From: an uncultured Eubacteriales bacterium
GTDB taxonomy: Bacteria; Bacillota; Clostridia; Oscillospirales; UBA644
Reading direction: 5' to 3'
NCBI GenBank assembly: GCA_900547165.1
Contig: URFZ01000001.1
Span: 113,974-177,973 of the forward strand
Length of the DNA stretch: 64,000 nt
Part shown: in pieces, positions 49,679 through 56,823 of the stretch
How positions within the stretch are numbered: position 1 is the stretch's first letter
Layout of the letters: each line of letters begins with the position of its first letter
The notes under the pieces: generated by a model
What the model was told of the DNA's origin: nothing
The model's database searches: none
What the model saw: only the letters and a program-made list of their open reading frames with translations
Position numbers and translations under genes: made by a program

Positions 49679-50659
49679 TCACTCCTTCAATTTATCGCGG
49701 ACTATCTCCGCGCGTTTTATATCACGTTGGCGTATCTCCATACCCTCGCCGCCGTAAAGCATAAGCGTGTAAGGCTGAACTTTGATGCAAAGTTCGTCAA
49801 GAACTTTTGTATCAAGATTCAGAAGACCGCCCTCGATACCCAAACGGATATCGCTCATAAGTTTCATAAATTCCTGTGAGGACATTATTCTTGCTTCGCG
49901 CGCTATTCCGTAAGAACGGAAAACTCTGTCCTCGATAGATATGTTTTCAAGCATCTTTTCGCGAAGCGCCGCTTCGTTTCTCGCAATCTGGCGCACTATG
50001 TCTTCAAGGCGTTCGATAGTGTCCTTTTCGCTTATTCCGAGCGTTATCTGATTGGAGACCTGATAAACGCAGCCTGCGGGTTCGGATCCCTCGCCGTACA
50101 TTCCGCGAACGGTCAGACCGACCTGCGAAACGGTGTTTATTATCTTGTTTATCAGACCGCTTTCGTGCAGTGCGGGAAGATGCATCATAACGCTTGCCCG
50201 AAGTCCCGTGCCGAGGTTTGTGGGACAATGGGTCAGATAACCGAGTTTTTCGGAAAACGCAAAGTGCAGTTTTTCGTCAAGTGCGTCGTCTATCTCGGAC
50301 GCCGTTTCATAGAGCGTTGCAAGTTTTTCGCCTCTGCCGAGAACCTGTATGCGCAGATGGTCTTCCTCGTTTATCATTACGGAAACGTTGTGTTTTCTGT
50401 CAAGCAGAAGTCCCTCGCCCTCGCGGTTGTTTGCAAACTCAACGCTGATAAGGTGTTCTTCCACCATGGAACCCGCCTGTATGGCGGTCACGTTTTCCAT
50501 ATCTATATAATCGAATTTATAACCGGGAATCGCGGACGCAACTTCTTTGACTTTTGTGCAGACCGCTTTTTTCTGCTCAACGGTCATTCTTCCCGTAAAG
50601 GGAATGCCCTTGATATTTCTTGCAAGTCTTATTCTCGAAGAAATCATTGTGCTGTCCAT
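49679..50659 (-). CDS. mcsB: Protein-arginine kinase McsB
   Basis: The 326-residue guanido kinase-like protein has SSRIRLARNIKGIPFTGRM, the LTHCPTNLGTGLRASVMMHL active-site block (about 165-184) and QVSNQITLGISEKD. It phosphorylates arginines on CtsR and damaged proteins. AAGGGGA precedes the ATG. It is coupled to mcsA (2-nt gap) and precedes clpC. Confidence 0.96.
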   Translation of the reverse strand: MDSTMISSRIRLARNIKGIPFTGRMTVEQKKAVCTKVKEVASAIPGYKFDYIDMENVTAIQAGSMVEEHLISVEFANNREGEGLLLDRKHNVSVMINEEDHLRIQVLGRGEKLATLYETASEIDDALDEKLHFAFSEKLGYLTHCPTNLGTGLRASVMMHLPALHESGLINKIINTVSQVGLTVRGMYGEGSEPAGCVYQVSNQITLGISEKDTIERLEDIVRQIARNEAALREKMLENISIEDRVFRSYGIAREARIMSSQEFMKLMSDIRLGIEGGLLNLDTKVLDELCIKVQPYTLMLYGGEGMEIRQRDIKRAEIVRDKLKE

Positions 50660-50661
50660 AC

Positions 50662-51144
50662 TTATTCCCCTTTCCCGTTATTTTCGTCGTTTTTCTTTAT
50701 TTCGTCTCTCAGGCGCGCCGCGTCCTCAAAACGTTCTTCGTCGATCGCTTTTTGGAGTTGGGAACGGAGATCTTCCGCCTCGTCGCTTCTGCCGCCCGAA
50801 AAAGATGACGGAATTTTGCCGGCGTGCTTTTTATTGCCGTGCATACGGTTCAGCGCGGGTGCAAGTCTGTCTGCAAAAGTTTCATAGCATTGGTCGCAGC
50901 CTACACGACCGCTTTTTCCGATTTCGCTGAAAAGCATTCCGCAGGACGGACAGCGGAGTTCCGAAAGTTCGTTTGACGCTCCGAAGAATTTGGGAAGCAT
51001 ATCGAATCCGAAAGACCCGAAGCCCGAGTCAAGTCCGAGTTTTTGAGCACACTCGGAGCAAAGGAATATTTCATTTGTTTTTCCGTTTACGGTTTGTTTC
51101 AGATAAGTAGTGGCAACATTTTTCTTGCAATTTTCACACAACAT
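50662..51144 (-). CDS. mcsA: McsA, zinc-binding activator of McsB
   Basis: The 160-residue protein has two pairs of CxxC motifs (MLCENCKKN / LCSECAQKLG, then LRCPSCGM / GCDQCYETF) and a C-terminal UVR domain, QLQKAIDEERFEDAARLRDE. It stimulates the McsB kinase. Confidence 0.95.
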   Translation of the reverse strand: MLCENCKKNVATTYLKQTVNGKTNEIFLCSECAQKLGLDSGFGSFGFDMLPKFFGASNELSELRCPSCGMLFSEIGKSGRVGCDQCYETFADRLAPALNRMHGNKKHAGKIPSSFSGGRSDEAEDLRSQLQKAIDEERFEDAARLRDEIKKNDENNGKGE

Positions 51145-51156
51145 AAGATCAACCCC

Positions 51157-51609
51157 TTATTTCAATGATAACAGACAATTTTTAAGTATCGCCGCTCTTA
51201 CTTCATCTTTGTTTTCCTGCGGCACGGAAGCCAAAGCGTTGTCGGAAGTCGCCGCTCTGATGATTATATGAGCCTGCGGAGAAATATATCCGTATTCTTC
51301 CATATTTTTCAGAAACAGCCCCGCGTCGAACATATTGACGCTTTTTCCTATCGAATTTACTATATGCATTATCCGCGCATTTCCGTCGTTATATTCCACT
51401 CTGCGTATGCGGATATATCCGCCGCCGCCTCTGTGGCTTTCGGTCACATATCCGTGTTCGGGGGTGAACCGCGACGTTATAACATAACTTACCTGCGAGG
51501 GAACGACATCGAAACGCTGCGCAAGTTCGTTTCTGCGAAGTTCGACATTGCCGCCCTGCTGTTCAAGCATCTGTTTTATAAACGCGCTTATCAAATCGCT
51601 TGATTTCAT
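51157..51609 (-). CDS. ctsR: Transcriptional regulator CtsR
   Basis: The 150-residue repressor has the winged helix with LRRNELAQRFDVVPSQVSYVI and the glycine-rich beta-wing TESHRGGGGYIRIRRV that contacts the heptad repeat operator. It represses clp genes and is inactivated by heat and McsB. Two operators lie just upstream, so the operon is autoregulated. Confidence 0.97.
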   Translation of the reverse strand: MKSSDLISAFIKQMLEQQGGNVELRRNELAQRFDVVPSQVSYVITSRFTPEHGYVTESHRGGGGYIRIRRVEYNDGNARIMHIVNSIGKSVNMFDAGLFLKNMEEYGYISPQAHIIIRAATSDNALASVPQENKDEVRAAILKNCLLSLK

Positions 51610-51652
51610 TTGACTGTCACCTCATTTTTCCTCTTTCTCATTTTCTGCGTAT

Positions 51653-51681
51653 ATTATACATCAAAAGTCAGAGAAAGTCAA
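51653..51681 (-). promoter_or_regulatory. Sigma-A promoter of ctsR-mcsA-mcsB-clpC
   Basis: Minus-strand TTGACT (51676-51681), a 17-nt spacer and TATAAT (51653-51658). The -35 lies within CtsR operator 1. Confidence 0.85.
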
Positions 51682-51709
51682 ATTTAATAAAAGTCAAAGA
51701 AAGTCAAAA
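51664..51709 (-). promoter_or_regulatory. Two tandem CtsR operators
   Basis: Plus-strand AAAGTCAGAGAAAGTCAAA (51664-51682) and AAAGTCAAAGAAAGTCAAA (51690-51708) match the CtsR heptad direct repeat (A/GGTCAAA-NAN-A/GGTCAAA). The first differs by one base and covers the -35 box; the second is upstream. Confidence 0.92.
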
Positions 51710-51823
51710 TCAGAGAACGCCGTTTTTCGGTTAATATGTTTTTTATGATTATCTAAAAATATCTCGTTTTTTCTCCGTTTTTCTCGTTCGCTCTCATTTA
51801 TGACCGAAAAATTGATTTTGAAA
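51710..51823. other. AT-rich intergenic stretch without a gene
   Basis: Between the CtsR operators and the GH27 terminator. It is T-rich on the plus strand, and I see no promoter, repeat or ORF with support. Confidence 0.6.
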
Positions 51824-51858
51824 GAAAAAAAATTTACCCGCCGAAAACGACGGGTAAA
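51824..51858 (-). terminator. Terminator after the GH27 gene
   Basis: TTTACCCG (51833-51840) pairs with CGGGTAAA (51851-51858). On the minus strand it is followed by TTTTTTTT. It lies about 60 nt after the GH27 stop. Confidence 0.82.
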
Positions 51859-51921
51859 AGTCAAACATCAAATATTTTAAGAAGGGTATGTCCTTGCCTG
51901 TAAGAGCGCAAGATAAGTAAA

Positions 51922-53064
51922 CTACTTTGCGTCTACGATTCTGCATCTGAACACGCGGCAGGCGTGATAGTTCATCGGCGGAGAGAACGTTTCCGTCACG
52001 TTTTCAAACCTTTCGCCGCTCATGACGTCAACAAGTTCAAGCGCCTTTCCGCAACCGAGAGAAAGACCGATGTCGAAGAGTTCCACGCGGATGGGACGTG
52101 CGTCGCCGTCCGTGAAATTGAAAACTCCGAGGGCATATTCACCGTCTTCAAGCAAGCGGAAGAGAATGAGTTTTGCGCTGTTGGTGCCGTCGGGGTTTTT
52201 GCCGCTTATAATCATCGGCGGACGGCATTCCGCGTCCTGATTTATACGGATAAGCTCTTTGTTGTTCAAAAGGTCTATCATCTGCGGGGTCGTGTTTCTG
52301 ATGTCGCAGCCTATCATAAGAGGAACGCCGAGCAGACACCAAAGAGCGAAGTGCATGGTATATTCGTCGTCGGTACAGCCGCCGCAGGCAACGTTGCCCT
52401 TGTTGTACATTCCCACTACAAGCATATCTATATCGTTGTAGCAGCCGGTCGCGGAAAGACCTATTTTATCAAGTTGGCTGTACGCTATATCTCTTATGCT
52501 GACGATGTTGTCGAGAATGTCGGTCGTGGTTCTGTAAAGATGTGCGCCTGTCGGTCTTATCCAATCGTGAACGTCGGGCAGACTGTTGCAGGCGGCATAA
52601 ACGATGTCCCTGCCGCAGGAGCGGAGAGCAAGCCCCATTCTGCGATAAAGAATCTGATAATCTATCGACTGGGGTTTGTAGCAATAGTCGTATTTAAGAT
52701 AGTCCACGCCCCATTCGGCAAACGTCTTCGCATCTTCGAACTCATGGTCGAAACTTGCGGGGTAGCCTTTGCAGGTGCGCGTGCTTGCGCTTGAATAAAT
52801 ACCGAATTTCAAGCCTTTTGAGTGAACGTAATCGGCAACGTATTTCATCCCGTGAGGGAACTTTTCCGGGTCGGGAACGAGTTTTCCGTCAACTCTTTCC
52901 ATAGCAGGCCAGCAGTCGTCGATAACGATGTATTCGTAACCTGCGTCACGAAGTCCGAGTTCGACAAACTTATCGGCGGTTTCCAAAACGATCTGCTCGT
53001 TTACGAGCGGACCGAACGTGTTCCAAGAGTTCCAGCCCATCGGCGGTCTTTGACAAAGCAGCAT
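51922..53064 (-). CDS. Glycoside hydrolase family 27 (alpha-galactosidase-like)
   Basis: The 380-residue protein starts PPMGWNSWNTFGP and has VIDDCW, the nucleophile Asp126 in DYLKYDYCY, and NDIDMLVVGMY (210-220), where most relatives have NDPDML. No signal peptide, so it is intracellular. Activity could be alpha-galactosidase, alpha-N-acetylgalactosaminidase or beta-L-arabinopyranosidase; sequence alone does not decide. GGAGG 8 nt before the ATG. It has its own promoter in the feoB 3' end and no sugar transporter next to it. Confidence 0.9.
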   Translation of the reverse strand: MLLCQRPPMGWNSWNTFGPLVNEQIVLETADKFVELGLRDAGYEYIVIDDCWPAMERVDGKLVPDPEKFPHGMKYVADYVHSKGLKFGIYSSASTRTCKGYPASFDHEFEDAKTFAEWGVDYLKYDYCYKPQSIDYQILYRRMGLALRSCGRDIVYAACNSLPDVHDWIRPTGAHLYRTTTDILDNIVSIRDIAYSQLDKIGLSATGCYNDIDMLVVGMYNKGNVACGGCTDDEYTMHFALWCLLGVPLMIGCDIRNTTPQMIDLLNNKELIRINQDAECRPPMIISGKNPDGTNSAKLILFRLLEDGEYALGVFNFTDGDARPIRVELFDIGLSLGCGKALELVDVMSGERFENVTETFSPPMNYHACRVFRCRIVDAK

Positions 53065-53108
53065 AGCGCATACCTCCGCAAAATTCGATAAAAATAGTTT
53101 CTTACGGT

Positions 53109-53137
53109 ATTATACAGTATGCCGAGAACTTTGTCAA
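53109..53137 (-). promoter_or_regulatory. Perfect consensus sigma-A promoter of the GH27 gene
   Basis: Minus-strand TTGACA (53132-53137), a 17-nt spacer and TATAAT (53109-53114). The -35 overlaps the feoB stop codon. Confidence 0.85.
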
Positions 53138-55233
53138 CCGAAAATAACAAACAAAGTTTTGATAAGAATACAGGCAATAATGCCCATAACGGTTGGGAGG
53201 GCGAACGCGGCGGCGGTCATTTTAACGCTTTTTGTTTCTTTGTAAACAGTCAGACACGATGTCGCACACGGAAAACGGAACAAAAACGCTGCCAAAAGGC
53301 ATAAGACCGTGCACATAGTCCAACCGTTTGAAATAAGAAGCGAACGTAATGCGTCAAGGCTTTCATACTGAACAAGCGCACCACTGTTCATGTAACACAT
53401 CAGAATTATCGGCAAAACTATCTCATTTGCGGGAAAGCCGAGAACGAGCCCCAGGATTATTGCGCCGTCGAGCCCGAGTGCTTTGCCGAGAGGGTCGAGA
53501 ACAGCCGTCAAAGATGCAAGCAAGGTCGTATCCGAAACATGAATATTCGCAAGCAGCCAAATCAACAGTCCTGCGGGCACGGCAACAACGACTGCTCTGC
53601 CGAGAACGAACAGAGTTCTGTCAAGGACGGAGCGAACGATGACGCTGCCTATTTTGGGAACACGGTACGGCGGCAGTTCAAGAGTAAAAGAGGACGGCTT
53701 GCCTTTCAGGAATGTCGAGGACAGGAATTTTGACGCGCCGAGGGTGGAAAGCACAGACAATACTATTATGCCGAGCAGTATAGCGGCACAAAGGAACGAT
53801 CTTGCACCGCCGACGGCAGACCCGACCAAAAACATGGAGATCAGCGCGATAAGCGTCGGAAACCGTCCGTTGCAGGGAACGAGATTGTTTGTCAGAAGCG
53901 CGATTGCGCGTTCACGGGGAGAGTCTATAATGCGGCAGCCCGTTATTCCGCAGGCATTGCAGCCGAAGCCCATACACATGGTCAAAGACTGCTTGCCGTG
54001 AGCGCCCGCACGACGGAAAAGCCCGTCGAGGTTAAATGCTATACGCGGCAAATATCCGATGTCTTCAAGAAGCGTAAACATCGGAAAAAATATTGCCATG
54101 GGCGGGAGCATTACAGAAACCACCCATGTCAGCGTCAGATATATCCCATCTGTGACACAGCCGACAACTGCGGGAGGAGCGGATATTGCCTGCAAAAGCC
54201 CGCGAAATTTTTCACCGAGGAAGGCAAAGCCCCGAAACAGCAACTCGGACGGATAGTTTGCGCCGACGACCGTTATCCATAGTATCAAAGCAAAAAGCGC
54301 AAGCATAACGGGAATACCCGTCAGAGGAGATGTCAAAATCCTGTCTGCCCTGCGGTCGCGCCTATCGGCATTCGGCGGCGAATGAAGACACAGCGCGGCT
54401 ATCTGTTCGGCGCGGGCAACAACCGTTCCGACCTCTTCTTCAAGAAATTCTTCTCCATTCGTTTGCGAAATGAGCCGTTCGATGCGTTCATCTGCCGAAA
54501 AGTCGGTTTTGGTATATTCGCATATTCGTGCGTTCAACGTCTTATTCCGTTCAAGCAGTTTCAGCGCGATCCAGCGGGGAGAAAGCAGCCCCGTTAACTT
54601 CTCCGCAACAATGTCCGAAAGCGCACGCACTGTTTCTTCCGTCTCTTTGCCGTAAAGCATACACGGCACATAGCATTTTTTGCCCTCACACACGCGGCAC
54701 ACGGCATCTTTCAGTTTGTCAAGCCCTTTGCCCGACCTTGCGGCGGCGGGAATAACGGGAACACCGAGTTGCAGAGAGAGTTCGTCGGTGTCTATATGTA
54801 TTCCTTTCTTTTTCGCTTCGTCCATCAGGTTCAGAAGCACAACCGCACGGTCGGTAAATTCCAGTATCTGCAAAACAAGGTTAAGATTTCTTTCAAGACA
54901 GGTCGCGTCAACCGTGATTATTCGGCAATCGCAGTCTCCGAAGCAAAGAAAATCACGCGCTATTTCCTCTTCCGCGGAATTTGCAAGAAGAGAATACGTG
55001 CCGGGAACGTCAACAAGCGAATATTCCTTTCCTTTATATAAATACTTTCCCACCGCGTTTCCGACGGTCTTTCCCGGCCAGTTGCCCGTATGCTGTTTAA
55101 GTCCCGTCAGCGCATTGAACACCGTGCTTTTTCCGACATTCGGGTTTCCCGCAAGCGCAACGATATAATCCCCGCATTTTTCGCTTCTTTCGCCCGCAAC
55201 GAAAAAGCCCGTAGAAGAATTTGTCAAGCCCAA
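53134..55233 (-). CDS. feoB: Ferrous iron transport protein B
   Basis: The 699-residue protein has an N-terminal G domain with G1 GNPNVGKST (29-37), G3 VDVPGTYSL and G4 NLMDEA, then a helical GDI-like domain and a polytopic membrane part with the FeoB Cys motifs (SLTMCMGFGCNACGITGCR). It imports Fe(II) under anaerobic conditions. The 25-residue N-terminal extension before G1 (NSSTGFFVAGERSEKCGDY) is longer than usual. Confidence 0.96.
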   Translation of the reverse strand: MGLTNSSTGFFVAGERSEKCGDYIVALAGNPNVGKSTVFNALTGLKQHTGNWPGKTVGNAVGKYLYKGKEYSLVDVPGTYSLLANSAEEEIARDFLCFGDCDCRIITVDATCLERNLNLVLQILEFTDRAVVLLNLMDEAKKKGIHIDTDELSLQLGVPVIPAAARSGKGLDKLKDAVCRVCEGKKCYVPCMLYGKETEETVRALSDIVAEKLTGLLSPRWIALKLLERNKTLNARICEYTKTDFSADERIERLISQTNGEEFLEEEVGTVVARAEQIAALCLHSPPNADRRDRRADRILTSPLTGIPVMLALFALILWITVVGANYPSELLFRGFAFLGEKFRGLLQAISAPPAVVGCVTDGIYLTLTWVVSVMLPPMAIFFPMFTLLEDIGYLPRIAFNLDGLFRRAGAHGKQSLTMCMGFGCNACGITGCRIIDSPRERAIALLTNNLVPCNGRFPTLIALISMFLVGSAVGGARSFLCAAILLGIIVLSVLSTLGASKFLSSTFLKGKPSSFTLELPPYRVPKIGSVIVRSVLDRTLFVLGRAVVVAVPAGLLIWLLANIHVSDTTLLASLTAVLDPLGKALGLDGAIILGLVLGFPANEIVLPIILMCYMNSGALVQYESLDALRSLLISNGWTMCTVLCLLAAFLFRFPCATSCLTVYKETKSVKMTAAAFALPTVMGIIACILIKTLFVIFG

Positions 55234-55239
55234 TAAAAA

Positions 55240-55473
55240 TCACCTGTATCCGATAAATATTTTTTCCGCGTCCGAACCGCGAACGGCAAGAACGGCACCT
55301 CTTATCATATATGCCACGGGATCTCCGCAGGGACTTTTGTGAAGCGCTTTCACTTTCGTTCCGCGAACTATTCCGAGATCGAACATTCGCCTTTTTTCCG
55401 AACCTCGGAAAGCGGTTCCGACCACTCGGCACTCATCCCCGACGGGAAGTTCCCGCAATGTTTTTAATGTCAC
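55240..55473 (-). CDS. feoA: Ferrous iron transport protein A
   Basis: The 77-residue SH3-like protein has LRELPVGDECRVVG and the RRMFDLGIVRGTKVKAL core. It assists FeoB. GTG start with GGAG about 11 nt upstream. It lies 6 nt before feoB; feoC is absent. Confidence 0.9.
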   Translation of the reverse strand: MTLKTLRELPVGDECRVVGTAFRGSEKRRMFDLGIVRGTKVKALHKSPCGDPVAYMIRGAVLAVRGSDAEKIFIGYR

Positions 55474-55513
55474 TTTTTTTACATCTCCGTTTCATTCCGA
55501 CTTTTCCACTATC

Positions 55514-55543
55514 ACTATATGCCCCTCTGCTTGTTCTTGACAA
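55514..55543 (-). promoter_or_regulatory. Sigma-A promoter of feoAB
   Basis: Minus-strand TTGTCA (55538-55543), an 18-nt spacer and TATAGT (55514-55519). The -35 touches the terminator hairpin of the upstream operon. No obvious Fur or DtxR palindrome. Confidence 0.6.
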
Positions 55544-55580
55544 AAAGCGAAGACCTCCGCAAGGGAGATCTTCGCTTTTT
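55542..55580 (-). terminator. Terminator of the ior-met operon
   Basis: A long hairpin: AAAAGCGAAGA with TCTTCGCTTTT, continued by CCTCC/GGGAG with small mismatches and a GCAA-type loop. It is T-rich at both ends. It lies about 31 nt after the aminotransferase stop. Confidence 0.85.
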
Positions 55581-55611
55581 GTTACTTTATAAACAGAACC
55601 GATTATTCTAT

Positions 55612-56802
55612 TTACAGTTCCGATTCTTTTATTGCGTTTCCGAGAAGTTTCACGCCCTCGACTATTCTGTCCTCTGTCATCGAAGAATAGTTCAGTCTCA
55701 TTGTCGAAGTCGGCGCGTTCATATCAACCATAAATGTGCTGCCCGGAACGAAAAGAACATTCTTTTGCACGCATTCTTTCGCAAGCGGCGCGGTGTCCGT
55801 TCCGTCACAGAGGTCGCACCAGACAAAAAGTCCGCCTTTCGGAGAAGTTCTTGTCGCAGTCTTCGGGAAATACTCATCTATCGCGTCAAGCATGGTCTTG
55901 CAGCGTTTGCCGTAAAGCGCACGGAGTTTTTTGATATGCGAGGAAAGGTCGTAACGCGTCAGGAACTCATAAGACATCATCTGCGTGAGCATGGGCGTAT
56001 GAACGTCCGAAACCTGCTTTGCTATAACCATTTTTGCGATAAGGTCGCGGTGACCCGTTATGTAGCCGACGCGGATTCCCGGGGTCAGAATTTTTGAAAA
56101 CGAACCGCTGTAAAGAACAACGCCCTCATCGTCGCCCGATTTTATCGTCGGAACTTTTGAGCCGTCGAACGTCAGTTCCCCGTACGGGTTATCCTCGATA
56201 ATAACGACGCCGTGTTTTTTTGCAAGCGCATAGAGTTTCTTTCTCTTTTCCTCGGACATAGTTACACCCGACGGGTTCTGGAAAGTGGGAATGGTGTAAA
56301 TTATCTTGACGTTTTCGGTCTCGTTGAGTTTTTGTTCGAGGACGTCTATGTCCATACCGTCGTTTTTAACGGGAACGCCGACAAGTTTTGCGCCGTAAGC
56401 GCGGAATGCGTTCAACGCGCCGATAAAACTCGGTTCTTCAACTATAACCGCGTCGCCTTCGTTGACAAGCACTTTCGTTGCAAGGTCTATTCCCTGCTGA
56501 CCGCCCGAAACTATTATTGTTTCATCAAAATCTCTGCCGATGTTTTCCCTTTCGGCGATGAATTTTTTAACGTATTCGCGGAGCGGCGCATACCCCTCCG
56601 TCACACCGTATTGAAGCGCTTCCGTCGGTTTTTTTGCAAGTATTTCGGCAAGTATTTCCGCAAATTCTTTGGACGGAAACAGTTCGGGTGCGGGGTTGCC
56701 GCCCGCAAGACTTATAACCTCTGGACGGTTGCCGTATTTGAATATTTCTCTTATGGCAGATCCCTGAACGCCGCTTATTCTGTTCGAAAACTTAAATTCC
56801 AT
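55612..56802 (-). CDS. PLP-dependent class I aminotransferase (2-aminoadipate/aromatic type)
   Basis: The 396-residue fold-type I aminotransferase has IVSGGQQGIDLATKVL, TIPTFQNPSGVTMS, IIEDNPYGELTF and the PLP lysine in SGSFSKILTPGIRVGY. The sequence type is that of LysN/KAT II enzymes, which have broad aromatic and 2-aminoadipate activity. Its position at the end of an operon with iorAB and paaK suggests that it makes aryl-pyruvates from aromatic amino acids. It begins 21 nt after metH. Confidence 0.9.
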   Translation of the reverse strand: MEFKFSNRISGVQGSAIREIFKYGNRPEVISLAGGNPAPELFPSKEFAEILAEILAKKPTEALQYGVTEGYAPLREYVKKFIAERENIGRDFDETIIVSGGQQGIDLATKVLVNEGDAVIVEEPSFIGALNAFRAYGAKLVGVPVKNDGMDIDVLEQKLNETENVKIIYTIPTFQNPSGVTMSEEKRKKLYALAKKHGVVIIEDNPYGELTFDGSKVPTIKSGDDEGVVLYSGSFSKILTPGIRVGYITGHRDLIAKMVIAKQVSDVHTPMLTQMMSYEFLTRYDLSSHIKKLRALYGKRCKTMLDAIDEYFPKTATRTSPKGGLFVWCDLCDGTDTAPLAKECVQKNVLFVPGSTFMVDMNAPTSTMRLNYSSMTEDRIVEGVKLLGNAIKESEL

Positions 56803-56823
56803 TTTATTATATACTCCTTTCGG

